Shown: positions 11,701 to 22,049 of the stretch, in pieces
Position numbering within the stretch: position 1 is the first letter of the stretch
Layout of the letters: the number at the start of each line of letters is the position of its first letter
NCBI GenBank assembly: GCA_009602725.1
Contig: WELB01000255.1
Coordinates: forward strand, 65,937 to 121,736
Source: Spirogloea muscicola
Lineage: Eukaryota > Streptophyta > Zygnematophyceae > Spirogloeales > Spirogloeaceae
Direction: 5' to 3'
Length of the DNA stretch: 55,800 bases
Notes under the pieces: generated by a model
What the model was told of the DNA's origin: nothing
Databases searched by the model: none
Seen by the model: the letters and a program-made list of their open reading frames with translations, nothing else
Program-made: the position numbers and the translations under genes

Positions 11701-12253
11701 CAGGGCCAGATCAGGCCGATCTCACGTGGACGAATCAACGGGAGCGCGACGCCAGCCCTTCTCCCCGGGAGGGAGGCGCCGCCAGTGGCAGCGGCGGCCC
11801 CGCCATGTCTGGCAGACGCGCCATCCTGGCGGCCGGGGACGCGCCGCCAGCGGGCGGCAAACCGAGAGGCTGACGCGCCCGCCAGCACCGCCGCTAAACC
11901 GGCGGTGCCGCGAGTGCGAGCACCCGATTGGCGGCACCGCCACATTTGGCGGCACGCTCGCCCCGGCCGCTGCTTGCCTCCCAGGCAGCCGCCGAGCTGT
12001 CGGGCTGGCTGTTTGCCATTGGATTGGCCGCGCCTCCTGCGCCGCCAAAAGCGCCGCAGCCGCCGCCAACGCCGCCGCTGCCGCCGTCGCCGCCTCGTGG
12101 CCTCGGCGCTGGCCGCAACTCTGCCGCTGTGGTGGACCGCTGAGCTGCCTGGTGCCGGCAGCGGTCGCGCCTGTCGGCGGCACATCTGGCGCTCGCCGCC
12201 GTCGCCTGTGCAGGACCTGCAGGTGGAGCGACTGCGGCTGCCGCGCGACGGCC
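11452..12253. other. GC-rich spacer between LINE ORF and CAS-like gene
   Basis: About 800 bases, very GC-rich, with GGC/CCG-rich and GGCGGCAC-type degenerate repeats. It should hold the 5' leader of the LINE (reading left) and the promoter of the CAS-like gene (reading right), but the border cannot be placed. Long open frames on both strands are expected from the composition and show no family signal. Confidence 0.5.
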
Positions 12254-15200
12254 ATGGCGGGCTGCGCATCCGCCGCGGCGGCGTGCGCGCCGGCGGCGCG
12301 GCACGCCCTCGGGCCGCGACCGACAGTCGTCGCAGTGGCTGGCCAGCTCAGGGGCGAGGTAAGCTGACAGGCTCTCATCCAGCCGCTTATCCGAGCTTTC
12401 TCTGTGCTCCTTGACGAGTCTCTTAGCAAAGCTGAGGACAGTTGTCCACTTGGTCAACTTCCTGCCTTGGAAAGACATTCTGAGCTGTTGCATGTCATTG
12501 CTTTCTGAAGTGTAAGTTCTCCTGACTGCAGTCTTTAAGTTAGGATAACGACGTGTTCACGTGAGAGCTGTGCGACATCTCTACAGCAGCGAATCTGTGA
12601 GTGACAATGTCTGACAATGCAGCTGGTCTTGTGCTGTCTTTGCCAGGTTTTATGCAGCCTGGACAAAGTAAGGCTCTGCTTAGGCAAGGAAACTCGCCGT
12701 CACTTTCGGTTGCAGAGGAGCACCAGGAAAATCTCAACCGCCAGAACCCAACGGCTTACCGAAGCAGGCCTTCTCAGAGCCTCTGGGAGCTGGTTTGCTC
12801 AAGTGGCAGTCACAGGACGGGATGTTGCAGATACTTTTCCAGCAAATGCAGCAGTGGCTCCAGCAGACACCACAGTGGATGAGACTGCCGAGATCTTTTC
12901 AGATATTGGCTCTATGATCAGAGAGGCTGCGAAGACGCCCGGGTCAGGGCCTGCCGCTAGTCCATCGACAGGTGGTGCCGCCTCTGATGCAGCAGATGCT
13001 GCTGCTGGAGCAGCCTCTGACGCGGTATCGTCACTGAAGAGGGCAGCATCCAGCATCACCCAGGCGCCTGACTCCTCGCCACCAGCCAACACGGATGTGC
13101 CCTCTGCGTCAAACGTAATGCAGGCCCTCAAGGACGCAGCTTCCTCTGTTACGCAAGCGCCCAAGCTGCCAGTCCCAGATGTGAAGTTACCAACTGTGTC
13201 ACCACCAGTGAGCGTGGACGTACCCTTTGCATCAGATGCAGTGCAGTCCTTGAAGGACGCAGCCTCCGCTGTCAAAGAAGGCCCCAAGAAGCTGGCACTT
13301 CCAGATTTGAAGTTACCATCTGTGCCAGATGCCATACGGTCACTTAAGGGCGCTGCATCTAGCATCATACGACCAACCCAGCCTGCACTACCAGAACTGG
13401 ACAAGTCTTCAGCTGGTGATAAAGGGCAGTCACTCATGGATGCTGCATCTAGCATCACCCAGCCATCCCAGTCCACAACTCCAGAAGTCGGCAAATCCTC
13501 AGCTGCTGGTGCTGTGCAGTCACTGAAGGATGCGGCTTCCGACATTTTTCAGTCGAGAAAGCCGCCAGTGCCTGATGTGACTGCGCCTCCAGAATTCTCA
13601 GCCCCGTCTAGCACCACCAACTTGTCAGGAGCCTTGGAGAAGTCACAGCAAGCAGCTGCAGATGCAGTTAGCAATGTTGAGGGTATATATGATAGCGCAA
13701 CTCTCACTGTAAACAACTTTCTCAAGACCTGGGTCAGCACTGTCGAGAATGCTCAAGAATCAATCAAGACCGGAATCGGTAATGCCACCACCACCGTAAA
13801 GGATGGCATTGTGGTGTATGCCAACCCTTTTCAAACTGGCTCACCTCTCAACAACGGCCTCCAGGTCCTGGTTGATGGTGTGAAGGCTGGGTCAAAAGTA
13901 GCTGCTGGGGCAGCTGGTGGGGCTACGGCACAGCTGTATGGAATCATAAGGGATAACTTGCCTTCCGAAGCTCAGGTCACCCTTGATACAGCTCAGGAAA
14001 AGCTTGCCAGCCTTGGTGGACCTTTGACCTATGCAATTGACAAGGTACACTTGATTCGGAGCTGCTCCAGCAATATGCATGTCTAAGTCTGGAAGCAGAG
14101 CAAGGGAAGCATTGAAGTATGCTATTTAGTCTCTGCATAGAAGAAGCATGTTCATCTTTCTTGGAATAGGATTTGTCCACTATCAGTGAGATCAATTGTA
14201 TGCAAGTAAGACATCAATATGTATCTCATACTACATTTCACTTTACAGTGGAAAGTCACAGTAGTCCTTGTTGCTGTTTGCCTTGGACAGGCCGGAGCAG
14301 CAATTGAAGGTGCAGAAAGGGCTGTGGGCTTGGACCCGAACAATCCTGCCATCTCTGTGATACTTGTGGCAGGATCGTCAACTTTTCTTGGGTATGTCAC
14401 TTCTGTACCAATCCAGAATAGATGATTCATTGGGGGGTGCACTGCATTTGTCCGCCAAAGCCACCAACTTTGTTTAAACACGTCTTATCATGAGCCTCCT
14501 TTTCTGGCTAAAGACAGCATCTGCTTTGCTCTTGGTTGTGCAGACTGTCTTTGTGGCGTGCTCGGTATGGAGGCTACTCAGGAGATCTGCTTCCTGATGT
14601 CGCATACAAGCTTTTGAAGGATGAGGGGAATGTGTTGCTTGTTGATATCAGAGGCCAGGTGAGGTTGCGACGGGCAAACTTTCGTCCTTGTCGAGCAAGC
14701 ACCTGCAAATCTTCTTCCAAATTATCTACACCTCGTGCAAGTAGTGTATATTGTGCTATTGACTTGTACATTAGTTTAGCTACTAAATTGTTGCTGCTGC
14801 TGTAGCCTAGTAATGTTCCTACTTAGGGTCACCCAGATGTTTTTGCTCTCTAAAGAGCGCACAAGAAGTAGCCCCTGAATTCAGCTCGTCTCCCTGGAAT
14901 AGAAGTGCAATATCTAATCCAATATAATGCCCAGGATAAAGAAGAAAAAGCCTAGGACAAACAAAGGAAGTGTCTCGTGCTTCATTTCACTTCACTCAAC
15001 CAGGTGCCTCATCCATGGATAGTTTGTGGACAGGACGCACGCGATAGAGATGGCGTACCTGATCTGAGGAGGGGCCTTCGATTCAAGGCTGCAAGTGTGG
15101 AGCTGGAACAGGTTGACAAGATAACTATGGATATCTGGAGCAAGTCTTTGAAATGCAAAGCTCACCTAGGGCGCTGGATATCATGATAGCATGATCTTCA

Positions 15201-17667
15201 ATTTTGGTCCACTACCGTTTTCATCTATGCTTTACAAGCTTGATACAAGCTTGAGAAAGTGTTGTTGCATTGGCTGGGGTTCATGAAGTTGTCACCTTAT
15301 TCTAGGATAGTCATTGGGCTGTACTTTTCAGCTAGATGGACCCCTGCGAAGTCAGCTGCGGAAGGCCGATGAGACTGATGTACTGATGACAGCTGCTAAG
15401 ATCAAAGGACTGAAAGGTGTCAAGGTGATACAACGGACTTACCCCCAGTTTCCCATATAGAACCATAAAATTCCTTCATTGTCCAATTGTTGTTGAGCAC
15501 CTGTTCTGGCCTACAGGTCAAAAGAGATGACTGTCATACCCTATTGCTGCTGTCCTTAGGTTAGCTAACCTACATTGCAGGTCACGTTGTGTAGCTTTCC
15601 TTGTTTTGCCATACTTACTTGTGGGCTTCCTGATTGGCGGTGGGCACTGTTGGCAGAAAAACACAAAGGTTGTAATTTTGGATGAGAATGGCAGCAGGTC
15701 CAAGGACATTGCCAGAGCATTGAAGCGCATTGGTGTCAAGGTGCTGTTTTCTCTCCTTATTGCTTAATCAGCAACATGATTGCTTGGCCTCTTGCTACAT
15801 CTTGTTCTTTCTTACATCTGGAGCAGTAGGCTGCTGCTGTTTGTTACAAGCCTCTGATTGCAGTCAATGAGCAGATATACGTACTAAGCTGATATAAGCA
15901 GATTCTGTCCCGTCATGCAAGTGCATGTTGATGTACGCGATGTAACATACAAGTACACCATTTCTGTTTGCTGATGTTGTGTACAATGCAGAGGCCTTAT
16001 CGAGTTGATGGTGGCTTCAAGGCTTGGTCCAGTGCATTGCGAACCAAAGAGGATGTTGCAGAGACACCCTTGCAAATTTTGAAGAAGGTGATTGTACATG
16101 AGAAGCAGATATAAGCATGAGCAGAAAAGTGACAACTTGCAGATTATAACACCCTTTTATATGAATGTGCATGCTTGCTCATTTTCATGAACAAAAGTAA
16201 AAAGTATATGTTCGCCGCTGAAAAGACACTGCAATCCAACCCTATCCTATGATTCAAAACTTAAAGCATGCACTCCTGTGGTTGTAGGAAGCGGAGGCGA
16301 TAATTGAGGACGTTAAGCCCACTCCTCTAGGTGTTGCAGGTGTTACCGGGGTAAGGTTGAATCTGGTTTCAGGAAAATATCCTTGACATCACTTTCTTGA
16401 CATGACAAATGTGTATGAGAATTCTGCGTACAAGTTGCTGCCAAAATTCTATGAGTCTTGTCCTTCTTCATGTCTGTATAGAAGTGCATTGCTAACCATT
16501 TTCAGATGTTCAGCAATATATTCATGTCAGTCCACTCACATTTTCTACACCGCTGACAATCTTGCGCAGGCTTCTGGACTTGGCATTTGGGGCTTACTGA
16601 GTAAGTTTTTTGTGACTCCAAGCGTGCAAAGGTCAACTTAGTCCTCAATGACTACAATGTCTTGACTCATGGTCTCATATGCATTGGCCTGGGAGTCAGA
16701 TCACAATCGTCTCTAGACAGGATCTGCACACTTTAAAAACTGGATAGAGAAGAAGGAAGCAAGGAAGCAAAACAAGGAAGCACTTTTGATGTATTTATGA
16801 CCTTTGGAGCAGATTGGGAGACGTCTCTTGAGGTCATTGGCCTCATTGTAGTTGGCCAGGTAGCACGCACTTCTCATTTGTTTTCAAGCTAGCAAACGAA
16901 GCCCGTGACTTGAGCACTCTTCAAAAGGAATGTCCCCTGCTGTCAACTTGCACAGAGGTCTAGATTGAAGTAGAATTGAAAAGATTGTCGTGTATATAGA
17001 GTCAGACTTCTCTCAAGTGTGGAGCGATGAACAACAAGTGATGCACTTACTATCATGTTTGTACTGAATTTGGGCGCTTGCTTTCAGGCACTTCTTCGTC
17101 GAGTGTCTAGCTATGAGAGTGTAGATGACGCTACACAAGATCTCAGGTATACATCATCTCTTCTATTCGTTGTAGCCCCTCTTGGACTGTACTGGGACCT
17201 GGTCAACATCTTGGATATATCTGCTCTTGAGCAATCTCATTCTGCTGTCTATAATTTAAGTTTGTCAAAGGTACCAGCACCTTCTTGCAAGTGTCTGCAG
17301 GGGACTCGACCTGTCCTTGCTGCATATTTTGATAGGGGTGCCAATCGGATGATGTCGCATGGTTATTCTGGATTGGACCTTTGTCAATCTATTCCTGCTG
17401 GTGGAAATTTTTCTCAGACGCTTGACGAAGCCCTGGAGTTGGGCAGTGCAAGCGTTTGGTGCAATTTCTGGAGCTGTCACAAGCTCGGCATCCCGTCTTC
17501 AACTTGCCACCAACTCAGCCAGCAGCAGTTCCTCCTTGAACTCGTCCAAATTTCGGCCGAGCTCCATAAATGAGGGAGGGGACGATACCATTGAGTACTC
17601 AGACGATTCAGCCAAGGCCACCACATCAGTTGTTGATCCAGTCAACCGGCCGGTGCCCAAACCATAA
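12254..17667 (+). CDS. CAS: CAS-like thylakoid protein with inactive rhodanese domain
   Basis: This resembles the chloroplast calcium-sensing receptor CAS, a thylakoid membrane protein. Exon 1 (12254-12358) encodes an Ala/Arg-rich leader typical of a plastid transit peptide. It splices in phase to 12716-14044, a Ser/Ala/Pro-rich region of 443 codons with six repeats built around SLKDAASSITQ. Next come 14249-14391, with hydrophobic segment VTVVLVAVCLGQAGA, and 14544-14658, with YGGYSGDLLPDVAYKLL and VLLVDIRG, the start of the rhodanese fold. Later exons give DRDGVPDLRRGLRFK (near 15040), LDGPLRSQLRKADETD (near 15340), TKVVILDENGSRSKDIARAL (near 15665), RPYRVDGGFKAW (near 15995), PTPLGVAGVTG (near 16320) and NWETSLEVIGLIVVGQ (near 16812). 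The last exon is 17418-17667, a Ser-rich tail ending VPKP. In VVILDENGSRS an Asp sits where active rhodaneses have Cys, so catalysis is unlikely. A TROL/other rhodanese-like protein is the alternative name. Confidence 0.75.
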
Positions 17668-17687
17668 ACCGGTGCCCAAACCATAAA
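17650..17687 (+). repeat. 19-bp tandem duplication spanning the CAS-like stop codon
   Basis: The unit ccggtgcccaaaccataaa occurs twice in immediate succession. The first copy holds the final codons and the TAA stop (17665-17667) of the CAS-like gene. The second copy repeats them in the 3' UTR. The copies are identical, so the duplication looks recent. Confidence 0.9.
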
Positions 17688-17999
17688 CCCTACTCATTAA
17701 GAGTAGCAGATGAGTAGTTGAAGCAGGTCTCGTGTAACAGTACCATTTTTGTTTTCGGAGTTGCCAGAGTGCGTGCTTCGCTTCCGTGAGCGGAGGTGGC
17801 CCCTTAGCAAGGCGGCGCAAGCAGGGCCCGGTGTCAATTCTTGGATATATTCAAGTGCTGGGGTTGGGAGGATCCAGCTGTGTGAACAGCGGCCAGGCTC
17901 TGTCAACCAGAAGCCTGGAGTCACCCCTATCGCCCAACAGATTACACAGTGGGCTTGCATGTAGCAACAGAGACGACGCTTGAAACTGGTGATGACTGC

Positions 18000-18420
18000 G
18001 CCATCAAACATCCACGAACTTCGAAGTGGTTCGAGCTGCCGGCTTCATGTGGTTCGAGCTGTCTGGCTTCGAGCCGCCCAGCTTTGGCTGCTACTTCTGG
18101 TCTCGTCGGGGTGCCTCTTTTCCAGCTGCCAATATCTCCAACTTGCAGCTGCTGACTCGGTTACTGAGCTCCCATTCGCTGTGTTTTCTTGCATAGCTGC
18201 GTGCTTTTTAGCGCCTTTCGGCCCTTTGAAATCTGTTCGTTCTTTCTGAGCTGGCTGTTCAAGCCCCCGCCCCTTCAGCACTCCGGCTCCTTCAGACCTT
18301 GTCCATTCCTTTGAGCTGGCCTCTCCCAGCCACCAGTTAATCTGGCCGCGCTTGCTTTTCTTGGAAGAGCTCACTTCGTCATCAAACATCGACAGCTTTC
18401 GAAGTGGTTTTACCGTCCGT
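18000..18420 (+). mobile_element. LINE 3'-end fragments, + orientation
   Basis: In one frame 18083-18160 reads ALAATSGLVGVPLFPAANIS then NLQLLTR, recognisably the C-terminus of the LINE family (compare ALAAASGF...SFPAASLSDLRLLTR at 23577-23700 on the other strand). The following 18240-18350 contains tail motifs (agctggcctctcccagccac and a related copy near 18250). These recur inverted at 23376-23440. A similar 30-base sequence (atcaaacatc...cgaagtggtt) stands at 18003-18032 and 18378-18408, flanking the fragment. Confidence 0.7.
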
Positions 18421-18607
18421 CATTTGTCAATTCTTTTCGGGCTTGCTTTTCACAACCCTTGCCCGCAAGTTGGGAGTGCCAATTTTCTTGTTTTACCATA
18501 CCATATTCCCTCTGGGGGGTGAAAAGAGTCCCTCCACGGCACTCCTTGCTCCCCGGCCACGTGGCGGCCACAGGGCTGCTCTTACGCCGCCCAGATTTTG
18601 CGCCCGG

Positions 18608-18661
18608 ATGCCGTCACTGCAGTCGTCGCCGCCCGACTATCAAGTCCCCGGCCCCCCGCCG

Positions 18662-18692
<31 letters not shown>

Positions 18693-21600
18693 ATGGCCGC
18701 AGAGGTGCGCGAGGACCAGGCGGAGGCGGGGCGAGCTCGAGCCGCCGCCGCCGCTGCGCCCGCGGGCCCGCTGCCGCCCGCCAGTTCGCGGCAGCTGCCA
18801 CGCGGCTGCCTGCAGCTGTCGCAGGAGGCCCTTCGCGACCGCGCCAAGGCTCTGCGAGTGCTGGCTGCAGGACAGTGTGAGGGTAAAGGCGCTCGCGCCA
18901 TGTGCATGGTCGCTTCAGATAAGGCCCGGAGTTGCTTGTGGCCACTATCATGATGTGTCTGCAGGTCCCTTGGATTGCTTGATCTTCCTCAACCTGGCAA
19001 CTTTCTCAACGCATAACATGCACAACTGTCGTCAAGATCACTTTCATACAGCAAGAGAATGCAGCATTCTCTACCATAGGCCGTTGACATTTCGTCATGA
19101 TGTCAGATCTGAAGGGCTATCAGTCCCGGTGTGCGTCTTGGCACTTATTTAGGCAAAGTGCTGTGCAGCAATAGCAGATAAACTGCCTGTGCCGAGTGTC
19201 AGATCTGAAAATCTGCAGGTAAGTCCCCGCAAGTGTTCAGCTTGTCCAAAAAAGTACGACCATGAGAGCTTTCCTACTGCACCTCACCAATAACAACACC
19301 TGCAGCAAAGGCCTGGCCCGAAAGTCTACTGGCAACCCAGCTGTGTCTACCGCCTGACTATTGCCACTGGTATTAGCAAGTCTGGAGGACTGAGATGTTG
19401 AAAGAGCAGCTGTGCATGACACACAATACGCATTGTGAAAGCGACCTGCAGAGAGGCTTGCAAGGTCATCTTAGGCGCAAGCTGAGGCAGCTGCCGGGAG
19501 GACGCCCGCATCTAAGCGAGACTGCAGGGTAATACCTCTATATATCTGTGAGCTCCGCTTGCCTTGCTGCAAACATCTCCACGTGATACTGCAACCAGTC
19601 AGCCTTGAGCATCGTATTCCTCCACTGCTGCTAACATTGGCTGCAAGGTAGGCCTCACTGCTATATAAGCTCACCTCTCAAGGATACTGAAATGTGGTAG
19701 CAATCACTGACAGTGGCTTCAAGTGGTGTGTTATGTAATCAAAGCTGGCAAAGAAAGAAAAGAGTTGGCGCTTGCTTCACCTCCAAAGGTGCATACGCTA
19801 AGTGGACATGTGCTAGTTGTTGAACGTATGCGCAATGCAGGACTTACACGTCAGGCTTGCCACATAGCTTTGGTTAACTACTGGCCTTATCTCTTCCATG
19901 TTGATGGCATAAGGAAGTCTTTGACACCATTCTACATGACATGTCTGGTTCCAGCAGCTGAGGGCCACCCTTATGAGGCGAAAACAAGGGAGTTTTACTA
20001 CTTCCAACACAGGCAACAAGATACTGCACTCAGTTCTCTTGACAAAGAGGGGGGTTCGTTGCGCTTTTCAAGACCCAAGACTACTTGTCAGTCTCCACTT
20101 GAGTCAGTGTTTGTTACTTCAATCCATCTCCCTATGCAGGAGTCTACCATGGGCCGGAAACTCAGCTTATTAAGCCGTGATGTTACAGGGAATAATCATC
20201 GCTTTCACTCAATCTACACAGCTGCTGACAGGCAACACCCTGAGCCCGAGACGCATCCTCAACAGCTTGGGCTTTCATCTGCATCACTTTGTCCGGCTCA
20301 TATACCCAAGGGGGGCTGCACAGGACTCCCTACGAAAGCAGCCAGTGCTAGCACCAGTGATGACTTGGAGCATGACCTGCCAACTTCCGGCCCCCTCGGT
20401 AGTACAGCCTGTCAAATGCATCTGAAGGTCATCATTAGAGCGGCAGCCATCTGATCTCATCAGGCGTCTACAACTATGGATACTACGAAATGCAAGCTGA
20501 CTTCAAACCTTATAGTGATCAGGTCTTGTACATGTCAATCAGGGCAAGCAGGTCACGATGCACAAGCAGATACTGCTGGTGGATACTTCTCCAATTTGAG
20601 ACGACAATGCCAGCTACTTGCGACCAAAGCTCTGAAGCTGCACTCAACAGAGGAACTGCATCGTATGGGGTATGTCAAGGCAAGCCACCACTGTGCACCA
20701 ATGCTTGTCAACACATAGTGAATTGAGCATATGTTGCCCTCTCACTGTAGGCTGGCAGCAGTCGATAAACTGCTGAAGAAGCTTGATGAGAGAAACTCAA
20801 GCTCGGATACCTCAAGTGACGGTCAAAGAGAAGTTTACCTCAAGGTCTGTGACAAGCTTAAACCTGCTCACATTCTCAGGAGTAGCAGATACTATTAGAA
20901 GCTGCTATTTGCCATTGATCAATACATCACTTGTGTGATAAGAACACATTTACAGCTCTCGTGCAAAACGTTGCATGTAACCAAACCCATGCTCCAGCGC
21001 AACTGCTATGGACCTGCAGGATGAGCAGGAGTGGGACAGCCTGCCAGATAGTCAGGCAGGGCAGCAATATGCTGGAAGCAGCGGCCCCACGAGATGGGCC
21101 AGCAACAGCTTTGAGAGGCCTGAATGCGATGCTTTTGCTAGTATCACTCCCCCTGGAGTTCACGCTCCTGTATACGAAGAAGGCAAGCTGGAGGACACTG
21201 ATGAGCCTTCACAAGACGCTCTTAACATAGTGGACATGCTCCTCATGGACACACAGGCTCCAGCATCCGGAAGCTCTGCCAAGTCCAGCTGGTGTTCAAT
21301 TTCCCCAGCATTTGTTGACACGGATTTGCAGGATCTGGATCGTCCTGCTAGTGACCTTTTCACTGAGACCAGCTCTGGAGGTCAAGCGGACTGGCCATTA
21401 TCCACCTCTGACAATGCCTTGGGATTTGAGCAAGACGGGCAGATGTCCACATTTCACGATGACCTGGAAAGTGGACCAGATGAAATTCAGAGGCACGTGC
21501 TGCAGGTATGCAGCACTGCAGCGGGCTGCAGGCATGTGTAGTCACGTGGCAAGGACTGTGTTTAGATCACAGATGCGCTATAAGGAGACACTTCTTGTGC

Positions 21601-22023
21601 ACTTTGATCAAACAGGCTGAAGGCGCGCTTCCAGCAGGAAATGTGTATGACGTGCTAAGCATGCGATCAATGCTCTGCCAGATTTACGAGGACATATGTC
21701 CTGCCCTGGAGGATGACTCTGGATGCCTCACCTCGACCTTCCAGCCAATACATCACTGCAAAACTGCGTCATTTGCAGAAGAGGAAACGCTATACGAGTT
21801 TCCTATGGACGGTCTTTTGTCCAGTGACAGTGAAGGCGCCTCCACTGAGTGGCCACCCAACGGGGACCCCTGGATCGTGGAAGTTGGCAATCGAAAGGAC
21901 ATTGATTGCTCCAAGTTCCACCTCGTTGAGGAGGATTTCACTCAAGTTAATCCTTCCAAGAGTGAATCGTTAATGTCATGGTCTCCAGGAGGCGATGGTC
22001 TTGAACGACTCGGTCATGAGTAA
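18608..22023 (+). CDS. Unrecognised multi-exon gene
   Basis: I do not recognise this protein. The reliable part is the 3' half, where phases fit. An exon near 20569-20680 encodes DTAGGYFSNLRRQCQLLATK and ends HRMG. The exon at 20751-20845 reads LAAVDKLLKKLDERN through REVYLK. The exon at 21020-21505 is 162 codons, acidic and Ser/Asp-rich, starting DEQEWDSLPD. The final exon is 21617-22023, with NVYDVLSMRSMLCQIYEDI and an acidic C-terminus ending ERLGHE. A further coding-like piece, VYNYGYYEMQADFKPYSD, lies at 20464-20525. The 5' end is weaker: a Pro/Ala-rich exon from ATG 18608 or 18693 to about 18873 (ALRDRAKALRVLAAGQ) may splice to 18965. Exons between 19000 and 20460 are unresolved. The acidic, low-complexity C-terminal half suggests a disordered regulatory protein, but no function is claimed. 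Confidence 0.5.
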
Positions 22024-22049
22024 TGATAGAGTTTCTGGAACGTCTGACA

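Noticed and set aside
11575-12414. Long plus-strand open frame of 279 codons in GC-rich DNA
   Set aside because: Composition alone opens several frames on both strands here (similar lengths on the minus strand). No domain is visible, and it conflicts with the CAS-like exon 1.
19723-20454. 243-codon plus-strand open frame
   Set aside because: It has no recognisable motif and crosses likely splice sites. A coding-like segment in another frame (YFNPSPYAGVYHGPETQ near 20115) competes with it. It may be intron sequence of the unrecognised gene.
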